64,000 nucleotides of DNA, from NCBI GenBank assembly GCA_011053055.1, contig DRHT01000061.1:1-64000 (forward strand), in the 5' to 3' direction. Shown here in pieces: positions 1-15,053 of this stretch (position 1 is the first letter of the stretch; each line of letters begins with the position of its first letter). This DNA is from Halopseudomonas sabulinigri. GTDB taxonomy: Bacteria; Pseudomonadota; Gammaproteobacteria; Pseudomonadales; Pseudomonadaceae. The position numbers and the translations under genes are program-made. The notes below the pieces were generated by a model. That model had not been told where the DNA came from. It saw only the letters and a list, made by a program, of their open reading frames with translations, and made no database searches.

Positions 1-1
1 A

Positions 2-166
2 ATGCAGTTGGCGCGTGGCCGCGAGTGGGATGCGCTGGAACGCTCGATTGACGTACAAATCTCGCGCCTGCGCCGCATGCTCGAGCCTGACCCTTCCAAG
101 CCTCGCTATATCCAGACGGTCTGGGGCGTGGGCTACGTATTTGTACCGGACGGCCAGTCCGCGTGA
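2..166 (+). CDS. ompR: OmpR-family response regulator, C-terminal end (partial)
   Basis: Only the last 54 residues lie in the window; the rest is off the left edge. They match the C-terminal half of an OmpR/PhoB winged-helix DNA-binding domain: the recognition-helix region (SIDVQISRLRRMLEPDP) and the closing beta-hairpin (YIQTVWGVGYVFVPDG). The stop codon overlaps the GTG start of the next gene (GTGA), which encodes an EnvZ-type kinase, so this is the paired regulator of an osmolarity and envelope two-component system. The family is clear. The name OmpR rests on the partner and on the C-terminal sequence. Confidence 0.85.
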   Translation: MQLARGREWDALERSIDVQISRLRRMLEPDPSKPRYIQTVWGVGYVFVPDGQSA

Positions 167-1464
167 AGGGCGGCCCCGGCTGGCACCCATTGCTGCCGCG
201 CAGTTTTTTTGCCCGCACTATTTTGCTGGTGCTGTTGGTCACCCTGTTTTCCAAGGTGCTCACGCTGATTTACCTGCTCAGCAACGAAGATCTGCTGGTT
301 GACCGCCAATACAGCCACGGTACCGCCATGCTAGTGCGGGCCTACTGGGCCAGCAGTCCTGAGACCCGCCGCGACATCGAAGAAATGACCGGCATGCAAG
401 TGATGGTGCCTGAGCAAGTACCCCTGGGTGAGTTCCACTGGCCCTATTCGGGCATTTTTACCCACCAGCTGCGTGACGAGTTAGGTGACCAGACGCAGGT
501 AAAGGTACAGACCCAGAGCCAACCTGCGGTCTGGATTCACCAACCTGCTTATGGTGAATACTGGCTCAAAGTCCCGCTCTACGCCCATCCGCTGCGCGGC
601 CAACGGGTGTGGATGGTGGTGACTTGGTTGGTACTGATCGGCATGCTGTCTACCGCAGCCGCCTGGCTGTTGGTGCGGCAACTCAATCAACCACTGAAAA
701 CCCTTGAAGGCGCGGCTCGCAGCATCGGCCAAGGTAAACGTGTGCGCCTGCTCGACAATAGCGGGCCATCTGAAATTGCCGAGGTCTATCGCGCGTTCAA
801 TCAAATGGCGCAAGACGTTGAGCAGGCCAGCCGCGACCGCTCAATGCTGCTTGCCGGGGTGTCCCACGATTTACGCACCCCGCTGACGCGTATGCGCTTG
901 TCTACCGAGTTGATGTCGGGGGCTGAACCCGAGTTAACCGACGGGATGATCCGCGATATCGAGGACATGGACGCCATTCTTGATCAATTCATGGCCTACA
1001 TCCGCGACGGCAGCGCTGAGGCCAGCGAAACCGCCGATATTAACGAGCTGATCGGCGAGGTAGTCGCGCCGCTGAATGCCAATGACCAAAGAGTGCGCCT
1101 GTGTCTGCAACCAGTGCCTGAATTCGAGTTCCGCCGCCTGTCGATCAAACGAGTACTGACTAACCTGATTGAGAATGCCTTGATACATGGCGGCGCCGGC
1201 GTAGAGGTCTGCACCTATTTGCAGCAAGCAGGCCCGCAGTCTCGTCTGATCGTCAGCGTACTGGACCGTGGACCCGGAGTAGAAATTCTGGAGGGGGATG
1301 AATTGTTTAGCCCCTTCATCCGGGGCGATCAGGCGCGCTCGACGCGCGGTACTGGGCTCGGGCTGGCCATCGTCAAGCGCATCACTGATAGCCACGGCGC
1401 CACAGTACAGCTACTCAACCGTGTGGGCGGCGGCACCGAAGCACGCCTAAGCTTTGCGCTCTGA
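163..1464 (+). CDS. envZ: EnvZ-type sensor histidine kinase
   Basis: A 433-residue inner-membrane kinase that phosphorylates the OmpR-type regulator just upstream. Order: an N-terminal membrane helix (about 15-40), a periplasmic domain (about 41-145), a second membrane helix (about 148-170), a HAMP linker, the H-box GVSHDLRTPLTRMRL with phospho-accepting His235, then the ATPase domain with an N-box (NLIENALIHG) and G-boxes (DRGPGV, GTGLGLAIV). The GTG start is chosen for its 4-nt overlap with the ompR stop, typical of translational coupling. Length and layout are normal for pseudomonad EnvZ. It converges on chpC with only 15 bp between them. Confidence 0.9.
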   Translation: MKGGPGWHPLLPRSFFARTILLVLLVTLFSKVLTLIYLLSNEDLLVDRQYSHGTAMLVRAYWASSPETRRDIEEMTGMQVMVPEQVPLGEFHWPYSGIFTHQLRDELGDQTQVKVQTQSQPAVWIHQPAYGEYWLKVPLYAHPLRGQRVWMVVTWLVLIGMLSTAAAWLLVRQLNQPLKTLEGAARSIGQGKRVRLLDNSGPSEIAEVYRAFNQMAQDVEQASRDRSMLLAGVSHDLRTPLTRMRLSTELMSGAEPELTDGMIRDIEDMDAILDQFMAYIRDGSAEASETADINELIGEVVAPLNANDQRVRLCLQPVPEFEFRRLSIKRVLTNLIENALIHGGAGVEVCTYLQQAGPQSRLIVSVLDRGPGVEILEGDELFSPFIRGDQARSTRGTGLGLAIVKRITDSHGATVQLLNRVGGGTEARLSFAL

Positions 1465-1479
1465 TTAGATAAGTAAGCC

Positions 1480-1956
1480 TTAACCAGCGCGGCGCAGCAG
1501 CCCAGCCTGCTCAAGCGACCGCTCCACTGCCGCCAGATCCGGGATCAACAACTCATCTGGCTCATCGGCAACTCTCACTTGCTGCAACACATAGCTGCCG
1601 CCTGGGCCTACTTGCTCAACCTCGTCACGCGCTAATTTACGCGCCCGCGGGATACCCCAAACACGCAAGCCAATAAAGTGTAGGTCCGCCACGCCGTCCA
1701 GCGCGTTCAGAATCAAGGTTCGCGGCTGCGCATCCACCGCAGGCTCGAAGCCATTCGCTAACAAACTATCGAGATCGACCATCGGCACCTGCTGGTCGCG
1801 CCAGAGAGTCCAGCCTAGAAACCACTCAGGCCCCTGCGAAGCCGACTGACTCAGCCGGTAACCCACTAGCTCCGCAACTGCTACGTTGGGCAGCAATAGC
1901 GGCTTACCCGCCAACGGAATGATAAGTCCGTTAAGGCTTTCCAGCACATCCGACAT
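1480..1956 (-). CDS. chpC: ChpC, CheW-like protein of the Pil-Chp system
   Basis: A CheW-domain protein of 158 residues and the last gene of the Pil-Chp operon. In P. aeruginosa ChpC is the second CheW-type adaptor, thought to link extra receptors to the ChpA kinase. The fold shows in the LIIPLAGKPLLLPNVAVAELVGY start and the WRDQQVPMVDLDSLL segment. An ATG twelve codons upstream (1992) is in frame, but the start at 1956 has a GAGG ribosome site about 9 nt away, so I prefer it. It starts 39 bp after chpB ends. The chpD and chpE genes that follow chpC in P. aeruginosa are absent; envZ comes next, convergently. Confidence 0.85.
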   Translation of the reverse strand: MSDVLESLNGLIIPLAGKPLLLPNVAVAELVGYRLSQSASQGPEWFLGWTLWRDQQVPMVDLDSLLANGFEPAVDAQPRTLILNALDGVADLHFIGLRVWGIPRARKLARDEVEQVGPGGSYVLQQVRVADEPDELLIPDLAAVERSLEQAGLLRRAG

Positions 1957-1995
1957 ATCTAACCATCCTCGGTGAAATTCATCTGCCGCCAAGAC

Positions 1996-2953
1996 CTACA
2001 AGGCCAGCGGCCATTCCTGCAGCAACCATTGCTCCAACGCTGCCGCCAGCTCTTCAGGCGAGCCCTCGCGGTGGCTGAAACCAGCATCCTGAACCGCCTT
2101 GGGCATAGTCGCACAGGCTGCGCTCTGCTCATCTTGCGTCCACACCTCGATTCCTTGTTGACGCAAGCGTCCGCATGCCGCCACGCCATCCTCACCCATA
2201 CCGCTGAAGATAATTGCTCCGCTGGCGGCCCCAAAGGTGCGCACTGTCTCATCCAGCACTGCTGCAATCGACGGTCGGTAGAGGCCAGGCCAAGGCTCGT
2301 CACTCAACTGCACTACACCCTCATTGCCAAAATGCAATGAGCGGGAAACCGGTGCTACCAGCACATCGCCACGGCGCAAATGCGCACCGGGCTGACAATT
2401 GATGATGCGCCAATCATTTTGCCGCCCTAAAATTTGCGGCAATTGCTGCTCAAAACTGGCGTCTATGTGTTGAGCGTAGATAAAAGCCACCGGCAGATCA
2501 GCCGGCAGCAAGTCCAGAAACCTCTTTACCGCCGCGGGCCCACCCAGCGAAGCACCCAGCACCCAAACAAAAGGCGGAGTATCCTGCCGCAACTGAGGTA
2601 CCACCACTGGTACCAAACTATCCGCCGCCGGGGGCTCGCCGAGTAACGGCAGCAACTTGCCAAGCAGGCGTCGCTGCCAACGCGGATACTCTTCACTGGC
2701 TGCATCGGGAATTTCACCTGCGCCCAATAATACCGGCACCGGGCTGTGCTCCAGCAGCCAATCGGCTAGAGGCGACTCTTCAGCCAGCTCCAGTAGCCAT
2801 GCATCGGTCTGTACCGCCTGTAACCGCACGGCATTCAGCTCCGAAGGCTCACCCGCGAACACCACCCGATAGCCAAACCGCGCCAGCACCCCCGCCAGTC
2901 GGTTGCGTTTGCCAGCGTTGCCGGCCAGCAGGGCAATGGCCGGCACGCCCGTA

Positions 2954-2961
<8 letters not shown>
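1996..2961 (-). CDS. chpB: ChpB, CheB-like receptor methylesterase
   Basis: A 321-residue CheB-family protein expected to remove methyl groups from the receptor PilJ, opposing PilK. The C-terminal esterase domain has the Ser-His-Asp triad: Ser in GASLGGPAAV, His in YAQHIDASF and Asp in FSGMGEDGV. The N-terminal 110 residues look like a receiver fold (AIALLAGNAGKRNRLAGVLARFGY) but I see no clear acidic pocket or phospho-acceptor Asp, so control by phosphorylation as in enteric CheB is unlikely. The start overlaps the end of chpA by 8 nt, implying coupled translation. Confidence 0.9.
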
Positions 2962-9273
<6,312 letters not shown>

Positions 9274-9277
<4 letters not shown>

Positions 9278-10158
9278 TCCAGACGTCCAGTGCTATCCCG
9301 GCGCACATAAGCCTGTACCTGATCATCAGGTAGCCGCTCCAGCAGGGGATTATTCCAGTCCATGATTTCACCCAGTCCAATGATCAACATGCCGCCCGGC
9401 GCGAGACGCGTGGCGAGCAAATTGAGCAGGTCGCGGCGACGCCAGCGACGGAAGTAGATGAGCAGGTTCTGGCAGAAGATGATATCCAGATCCCGGATCG
9501 GGGCCTGGGCCAATTCAAGAATGTTCAAACGAGAAAAGCACACCCGGTCGCGCAGGGCATAGGCGATTTCATAACGGTCATTCGGCAGGGTCTGTAGCCA
9601 TTCCCGGCGCTCGCGCTCATCCAAACCACCCAGACGGTTACCGGGATAGGTCGCCGCCCGTCCCTGCTCCAATGCCTTCAGACTGATGTCAGTAGCCCAG
9701 ATGCCGTAACCGCTGGCATGCCCGCCGGCAGTGGCGATGCTCTGTTCACTGATAATCGCCATCGAATAGGCTTCCTCGCCGCTGGCGCAACCCACACTCC
9801 AGAGCTGCAATGGGCGATCGGTTGCGCGACCGGCCAGCAGTTTATCCAGATGCTGGCCAACGGCGTCAAATGACGGCCGGTGGCGCATGAAGCTGGTTTC
9901 TCGCACGGTCAGACGCTCGATCAGCGCGGACCACTCAACTGCGCCAGCGGCGCCATGGGTCACGTGCTCGTAGTAAGTCTGATAATCGGCAATTTTCAGC
10001 TCACGCATGCGCGTGCCAACGCTGGTCTGCAGAAAGGTTTTACGCTGATCACTGACGCACACGCCCGTGCGCGCTTCCAGCAGTGTTTGCCACTGCCGAA
10101 ACTGATGCGCGTCCATCTCCGGCAGTTGTTGCAACGACCAGTTTTGCGTTGTCTGCAC
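9274..10158 (-). CDS. pilK: PilK, CheR-type receptor methyltransferase
   Basis: A 294-residue CheR-family enzyme that transfers methyl groups from S-adenosylmethionine to glutamates on the receptor PilJ. It has the N-terminal helical CheR domain (about 1-90, with the LTVRETSFMRH segment) and the Rossmann domain with the SAM motif LWSVGCASGEEAYSMAI, then DIIFCQNLLIYFRRW and a C-terminal GGMLIIGLGE strand. The stop overlaps the ATG of chpA (ATGA). A GC-rich hairpin fills most of the 59-bp gap after pilJ. Confidence 0.93.
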
Positions 10159-10184
10159 TTTAAGCCCCTCGCTCCAAGCGGAAC

Positions 10185-10210
10185 CGGAGGGCCGCGTGAG
10201 CGGCCTTCCG
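10185..10210 (-). other. Hairpin in the pilJ-pilK gap
   Basis: An 11-bp stem (one G-U pair) closes a 4-nt loop between the stop of pilJ and the start of pilK. There is no following run of T on the minus strand, so it does not look like an intrinsic terminator. It could protect the upstream mRNA or lower pilK-chpA expression relative to pilJ; the role is inferred only from position. Confidence 0.5.
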
Positions 10211-10217
10211 AGTCAGC

Positions 10218-12257
10218 TTAGTCGTCCTGCTGCGGTAGCGTGAAGCCGTCAACCGACTGACGCATGGCCTCGGCCAGTTTCGCCAACTCACCAATGCTGC
10301 GTGCGGTGGTGGTGGTACCTGCCGAGGTTTGCGAGGTGATCTCCTGGATCACGTTCATGGTGTTGGATATGTGGCCAGCGGATGAAGCCTGCTGCCGCGC
10401 GGCGTTGGAGATGTTCTGAATCAAGGCGGCAAGGCTGGTTGATACCTTCTCAATCTCTTCCAGTGCCACACCGGCGTCCTGCGCCAAACGCGCACCACGC
10501 ACTACCTCTGAGGTAGTTTGTTCCATCGAGATAACCGCCTCGTTGGTGTCGGTCTGAATGGTCTTTACCAGTGCTTCGATCTGCTTGGTCGCCCCAGACG
10601 AACGTTCCGCCAAGCGCTGGACTTCGTCGGCAACTACCGCGAAGCCGCGGCCAGCGTCACCCGCCATGGAGGCCTGAATCGCTGCGTTCAAAGCGAGAAT
10701 GTTGGTTTGGTCGGCGATGTCGTTAATCAGGCTTACGATGTCACCAATTTCCTGCGATGACTCACCGAGACGCTTGATCCGTTTGGAAGTGTCCTGGATC
10801 TGCTCACGAATGGTATCCATGCCAACGATGGTGTTCTGCACCACCTCGTTACCTTTGTTGGCAATGGCTACTGAGCGTTCCGCTACCGCTGCCGACTCGG
10901 AAGCGTTGGCCGATACCTGGTCAATTGAGACCGCCATCTCGTTCACCGCCGCCGAGGCGCCAGCAATCTCTTGTGCTTGGTGTTCAGAGGCTTCGGCTAG
11001 ATGCATCGCCGTGCCCTGAGTTTCCTGGGCAGCGCCTTCCACCTGCAAAGCGGTTTCGTTAATGGTCTGTACCAGTGCGCGCAGCTGGTCGATGGATTCA
11101 TTGATCGAGTCGGCGATGGCGCCGGTAAAATCTTCGGTCACCGTCGCCTGAGCAGTAAGGTCACCGTCGGCCAAGTCACCGATCTCATCCAACAGACGCA
11201 GAATCGCCGCCTGGTTACGCTCGTTTTTCTCGGCAGTTTCAACCAGACGCTCACGTGTTTCGCGGGTCATCTGCGTACCGATCAGCAAAATGCAGCCCAG
11301 TGCGATGATACCCAGCGCATAACCCAGCAACGTGTTCACCACGCGCGAGTCAGCACGATTTTCAAAGCCAGTAGCCAGGCCAGATACGTTGTCCAGCAGC
11401 GACTGCGAATCGGTGAAAATTTCGTTGGCAGCGGAGCGTACCTGATAGAGCTCCGGTGAGGTCAGGAGGATCTGATCAACCGAGTCCGATACATAACGGA
11501 ACAGCTCCTGAATTTCTTCCAACCGGATGGCCGCGTCCGGATCCGCTACGCGGCTAATGCCGATGGCAGCGTTACCCTGCAACATACCCTGTAACACACG
11601 ACCGAAGAGGCTGGCGTCGCGACCAAAGCTGTCGGCCGCCATGACCGAGTCCTGGTCACCTTCAAGTACACGGTTTACCGAGCCAAGAATACGCTCGGCC
11701 AACAGCGACTGGCGCTGGGCGATGGCGACCTGATCGGCAGAAGCGCCGCTGGAGATCAGCACATCTACCACGTCTTCGTATTCAACCTGCAGTTGCGGCA
11801 CGGTGTCAGACAGCGTGTTGGCAACCTCATGCAGCGACAATACCGTCGCCTGACTGGCCAAAATCGAGTCAGCGTTGCGGCGTACCTTGTCCCAGTCAGC
11901 CTGTGCCAGCGCCAACTGCTCCTGCAGTGCGCCGGGCGTGGGCGGCAGGCCGGTTTCTTCACGGCCATCGACCAAGTAGTCCCAACGCTGCTGGAAGTCG
12001 TTGCGCGCCGTTAACAGCTGGCCAAAGGCTTCTGGCGTACCCGTCGCGGCTTCGGTAGCTGTCTTGGAAATCTGCTGCGAGAGTACGCGCAGCTCACCGG
12101 CGTGGCCGATGTATTCCGTATCGTATGTGCTCTGTATATTCAGGTACAGGAAGTTGACGAACAGCAACAGCAACGACAGGATCAGTGCGGCGAACAGGCC
12201 GGTGAGCGTGCGGTTGCTTCGCATCGTGGACAGCATCTGTTTATCGAACTTTTTCAT
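10218..12257 (-). CDS. pilJ: PilJ, methyl-accepting chemoreceptor of the Pil-Chp system
   Basis: A 679-residue membrane receptor that senses pilus attachment or retraction and controls ChpA. One membrane helix near residues 15-37, a periplasmic PilJ-type domain to about 300, a second helix (about 309-328), a HAMP-like region, then the long signalling coiled coil. The hairpin tip reads [20 protein letters not shown], the PilJ variant of the canonical MCP tip. Predicted methylation helices flank it. The length is as expected. It lies 90 bp after pilI in the same operon. Confidence 0.95.
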   Translation of the reverse strand: MKKFDKQMLSTMRSNRTLTGLFAALILSLLLLFVNFLYLNIQSTYDTEYIGHAGELRVLSQQISKTATEAATGTPEAFGQLLTARNDFQQRWDYLVDGREETGLPPTPGALQEQLALAQADWDKVRRNADSILASQATVLSLHEVANTLSDTVPQLQVEYEDVVDVLISSGASADQVAIAQRQSLLAERILGSVNRVLEGDQDSVMAADSFGRDASLFGRVLQGMLQGNAAIGISRVADPDAAIRLEEIQELFRYVSDSVDQILLTSPELYQVRSAANEIFTDSQSLLDNVSGLATGFENRADSRVVNTLLGYALGIIALGCILLIGTQMTRETRERLVETAEKNERNQAAILRLLDEIGDLADGDLTAQATVTEDFTGAIADSINESIDQLRALVQTINETALQVEGAAQETQGTAMHLAEASEHQAQEIAGASAAVNEMAVSIDQVSANASESAAVAERSVAIANKGNEVVQNTIVGMDTIREQIQDTSKRIKRLGESSQEIGDIVSLINDIADQTNILALNAAIQASMAGDAGRGFAVVADEVQRLAERSSGATKQIEALVKTIQTDTNEAVISMEQTTSEVVRGARLAQDAGVALEEIEKVSTSLAALIQNISNAARQQASSAGHISNTMNVIQEITSQTSAGTTTTARSIGELAKLAEAMRQSVDGFTLPQQDD

Positions 12258-12347
12258 TTTATGGCCCCTACCTGGCCTACAGCCTTATTGTTCTAGCTAA
12301 CATGCTCCGTTGCGGCAGCGGATTGCCCGGCCGCACCCCAAAACTGA

Positions 12348-12884
12348 TCAGAGCGCTACGTCGAGAAACGTCTGATCGTGCGCTAATGCGCGAAAATTGA
12401 ACACCAGTGCCGGCTGCTCACCTGCATAGACGCCGACGACATAAGGACGTACTACATCGTCTAGCTCAGGCAAGCGCTCACTGAACGCACTGACCGGCAT
12501 ATGCTGCATCCCCAACAGTTCATCAATCAGCAAACCCACGAAGATGTCGTCGCGATCCAACACCAACACCCGGCGCTGTTTGCGCGGCACCGTACTGGTT
12601 ACTCCAAAGAAACGACTCATATCGACGATTGGCAACAGACGGCCACGCACATTTGCCACGCCTCGCACCCAAGCCTTCACTCGGGGCAGCGCGGTGTAAC
12701 GCGGTTCGTGCAGAATTTCACTGACTTCGCCCATAGCAGCGAGCATGACGTGACCAGCCAACCGAAAGCCGACGCCACTCCAGGTTTCGCTGACTACTTC
12801 TCGGGACGGCAGACCGCTTGCCTGACTGCGGCAACGCTGGGCCAACGCCTGCAATAAATCGAAGGGATGCTGTGTATCTGACAT
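12348..12884 (-). CDS. pilI: PilI, CheW-type coupling protein
   Basis: A 178-residue single-domain CheW protein that bridges the receptor PilJ to the kinase ChpA. The CheW fold shows in FRLAGHVMLAAMGEVSEILHEP, VRGVANVRGRLLPIVDMSRFFG and DRDDIFVGLLIDELLGMQHM. It sits between pilH and pilJ, the fixed order of this operon in pseudomonads, with gaps of 48 and 90 bp. The second CheW-type protein, ChpC, is at the far end of the same operon. Confidence 0.93.
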   Translation of the reverse strand: MSDTQHPFDLLQALAQRCRSQASGLPSREVVSETWSGVGFRLAGHVMLAAMGEVSEILHEPRYTALPRVKAWVRGVANVRGRLLPIVDMSRFFGVTSTVPRKQRRVLVLDRDDIFVGLLIDELLGMQHMPVSAFSERLPELDDVVRPYVVGVYAGEQPALVFNFRALAHDQTFLDVAL

Positions 12885-12932
12885 GCCGTGTCTTTTCTCG
12901 TTGTTATAGCGGCATCGATCGAGCAGAAATTC

Positions 12933-13298
12933 CTAACTGCCGAGTACCGATTTTAGTGTCTTAATCAAAGTCGACTCCTCGACCGGCTTGGTCAGGTAGT
13001 CTTTTGCTCCTTGACGTGTACCCCAGACCTTGTCGGTTTCCTGGTCCTTGGTGGTAACGATAATGACCGGAATATGGTTGGTTTCCGGATCTTTCGTCAG
13101 TTGCCGGGTGGCCTGAAAACCATTCAAGCCGGGCATCACGATATCCATCAGCACGGCATCGGGCTTTTCTTGTCGGGCAAGCGCCACACCGTCCGCCCCG
13201 TTCTCTGCTTTCAGAACTTCGTAACCGTGCTTTTCAAGCATGCCGGTGAGCTTGTACAGCTCGGTCGGCGAGTCATCTACTACCAGAATACGGGCCAT
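12933..13298 (-). CDS. pilH: PilH, single-domain response regulator
   Basis: A 121-residue stand-alone receiver domain. It has the acidic pocket (VVDDS), the phospho-acceptor Asp in VLMDIVMPGLNG, the switch Thr in IIVTTKD and the conserved Lys in YLTKPVEE. In P. aeruginosa PilH is a CheY-like output of ChpA that promotes pilus retraction or acts as a phosphate sink for PilG. There is no output domain. It lies 38 bp after pilG. Confidence 0.94.
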   Translation of the reverse strand: MARILVVDDSPTELYKLTGMLEKHGYEVLKAENGADGVALARQEKPDAVLMDIVMPGLNGFQATRQLTKDPETNHIPVIIVTTKDQETDKVWGTRQGAKDYLTKPVEESTLIKTLKSVLGS

Positions 13299-13336
13299 CG
13301 TAATCCCCCGGTTAATTCAAAGTGATGCAACCACGC

Positions 13337-13750
13337 TCACGCGCCTGCTGCACCGGCCATTTTGCCAGCTTGCGGTACATGCGCGCGAATGGCGCCAAGT
13401 AGCTCTTCTTTGCTGAAAGGCTTGGTCAAATATTGATCCGAGCCAACTATCCGCCCTTTGGCTTTATCGAACAGGCCATCTTTGCTGGACAGCATGATCA
13501 CCGGGGTAGAACGGAACGCGCTGTTGTTTTTGATCAGCGCACAGGTCTGATAACCGTCGAGACGCGGCATCATGATGTCGACAAAGATGATATCGGGGTG
13601 GTTGTCTGCAATTTTGGCCAACGCATCAAAGCCATCCACTGCAGTGATCACGGTGCATCCGACTTTTTTCAGCAGGGTTTCCGCTGTGCGTCGAATCGTT
13701 TTGCTGTCATCAATCACCATGACTTTCAGGCTTTCGAAATTTTCTTCCAT
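13337..13750 (-). CDS. pilG: PilG, CheY-like response regulator for pilus extension
   Basis: A 137-residue receiver-only regulator, first gene of the Pil-Chp operon. Key residues: acidic pair in VIDDS, phospho-acceptor Asp in IIFVDIMMPRLDG, switch residue in VIMLSSKD and Lys in YLTKPFSKEE. In P. aeruginosa phospho-PilG stimulates the extension motor PilB and the adenylate cyclase CyaB through FimV/FimL. It is divergent from gshB across a 226-bp gap holding two inverted repeats, so the operon promoter should lie there. Confidence 0.95.
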   Translation of the reverse strand: MEENFESLKVMVIDDSKTIRRTAETLLKKVGCTVITAVDGFDALAKIADNHPDIIFVDIMMPRLDGYQTCALIKNNSAFRSTPVIMLSSKDGLFDKAKGRIVGSDQYLTKPFSKEELLGAIRAHVPQAGKMAGAAGA

Positions 13751-13843
13751 AAGACCAGCCCTTGTTATTAATGGTGGTTCGATCTTTATGGCTGCATCGT
13801 CACAGCCGCTGACCAGCCAATTCCTTTTCCGCGTACTTTTAGC

Positions 13844-13865
13844 ATAGATTTATCGGCCAATCTAT
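13844..13865. promoter_or_regulatory. Inverted repeat in the pilG-gshB divergent gap
   Basis: Perfect 7-bp half-sites ATAGATT and AATCTAT are separated by 8 bp. The position, about 95 bp before pilG and 110 bp before gshB, suits a dimeric regulator controlling the Pil-Chp operon or both directions. I do not recognise the motif as belonging to a known pseudomonad regulator. Confidence 0.45.
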
Positions 13866-13876
13866 AAAGCTTACTC

Positions 13877-13889
13877 ATGTCCGGGACAT
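13877..13889. promoter_or_regulatory. Short palindrome ATGTCC-G-GGACAT in the pilG-gshB gap
   Basis: A perfect 6-bp inverted repeat around one central base, 11 bp from the larger inverted repeat on its left. Two palindromes this close in a divergent intergenic region suggest regulatory sites, but a short palindrome can arise by chance. Confidence 0.3.
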
Positions 13890-13976
13890 CCAGCCATATT
13901 AGCCACCCTTTCTCCGACACAGCTTCAAGCGTTACACTCGACGCCTACCTCGAAACAGCGCGGAAATTAACTCTAT

Positions 13977-14930
13977 ATGCCTATTCGTCTCGGCGTCGTC
14001 ATGGATCCCATCAACGCGATCCACTACAAAAAAGACAGCACTCTGGCCATGCTCCTCGCTGCCAGCGAGCGTCAGTGGGAACTGTTCTACCTAGAGCCGC
14101 AAGACCTCTATCTGGCCGACGGACAAGCCATGGGCTGCATGAAACCCTTGCAGGTGCATGCGAACCCCGAGCATTGGTACGACCTCGGCGCAGAGCAGCA
14201 GCTCGCCCTGAACACGCTGGACGTCATCCTGATGCGCAAGGATCCGCCTTTCGACAACGAATTTCTGTATGCCACGCATATTCTTGAAGCCGCCGAGCGT
14301 GCTGGCGTAATTGTGGTCAACCGTCCGTCCAGCCTTCGTGATTGCAACGAGAAGCTATTTGCTACCCAGTTTCCGCAATGCGCACCCGAGCACATCGTTA
14401 CTCGACGCGCCGACATTCTGCGCGAATTCGCCAAGCGTCACCGTGACGTCATTCTCAAACCGTTAGACGGCATGGGCGGCTCGATGATTTTCCGCATCAA
14501 GGAGAATGACCCAAATCTCAGCGTTATTATTGAGACACTGACCCGTTACGGTCAGGAACAGATCATGGCACAGCGGTATCTGCCGGAAATCAAAGACGGC
14601 GACAAGCGGATCTTGATGATCAAGGGCGAACCGGTGCCTTATTGCCTGGCGCGTATCCCGCAAAAGGGCGAAACCCGTGGCAATCTGGCCGCCGGAGGTC
14701 GTGGCGAAGCCCGCCCGTTGACTGAACGCGATCGATGGATTGCCGCCCAGGTTGGTCCGGTGCTACGCGAGCGCGGCCTGCTATTTGTTGGCCTGGATGT
14801 GATCGGTGATTATCTGACCGAGATCAACGTCACCAGCCCCACCTGCATCCGTGAAATCGATGCTGCCTTCCAGACCGACATCGGTGGACAACTGATGGAC
14901 GCCATAGCAGAGCAGCTCGCAGCGCGTTAA
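13977..14930 (+). CDS. gshB: Glutathione synthetase
   Basis: A 317-residue ATP-grasp enzyme joining gamma-glutamylcysteine and glycine to make glutathione in the cytoplasm. The N-terminal PIRLGVVMDPINAIHYKKDSTLAML is diagnostic of GshB. ATP-grasp segments include VILKPLDGMGGSMIFRI, the flexible loop KGETRGNLAAGGR and the metal-binding LTEINVTSPTCIREID. The length matches the family (about 315). A GGAA ribosome site precedes the ATG. Divergence from pilG and linkage to a TonB gene repeat the P. aeruginosa order. Confidence 0.96.
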   Translation: MPIRLGVVMDPINAIHYKKDSTLAMLLAASERQWELFYLEPQDLYLADGQAMGCMKPLQVHANPEHWYDLGAEQQLALNTLDVILMRKDPPFDNEFLYATHILEAAERAGVIVVNRPSSLRDCNEKLFATQFPQCAPEHIVTRRADILREFAKRHRDVILKPLDGMGGSMIFRIKENDPNLSVIIETLTRYGQEQIMAQRYLPEIKDGDKRILMIKGEPVPYCLARIPQKGETRGNLAAGGRGEARPLTERDRWIAAQVGPVLRERGLLFVGLDVIGDYLTEINVTSPTCIREIDAAFQTDIGGQLMDAIAEQLAAR

Positions 14931-14940
14931 GCCCTGAAAA

Positions 14941-14981
14941 CTGCGCCACCTTCCGCACGACCTGTCGCGGAGGTGACGCAG
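14941..14981 (+). other. Imperfect hairpin after gshB
   Basis: A long imperfect stem (CTGCG-CACCT-CCGC pairing with GCGG-AGGTG-CGCAG, with two bulged bases) lies just after the gshB stop. A weak T-rich stretch (ACTTTTAT) follows about 8 bases later. It may act as a leaky terminator between gshB and the TonB gene. Confidence 0.4.
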
Positions 14982-15053
14982 TGCATGGACTTTTATCGGC
15001 ATGCGCGGCAGACTTCACCGCATATCTGAATCACGCCATAGCCTACGGACAGC

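Noticed and set aside
13877-14287. A 136-codon plus-strand frame overlapping the gshB start
   Set aside because: It runs out of phase through gshB, is Arg-rich and has no domain features.
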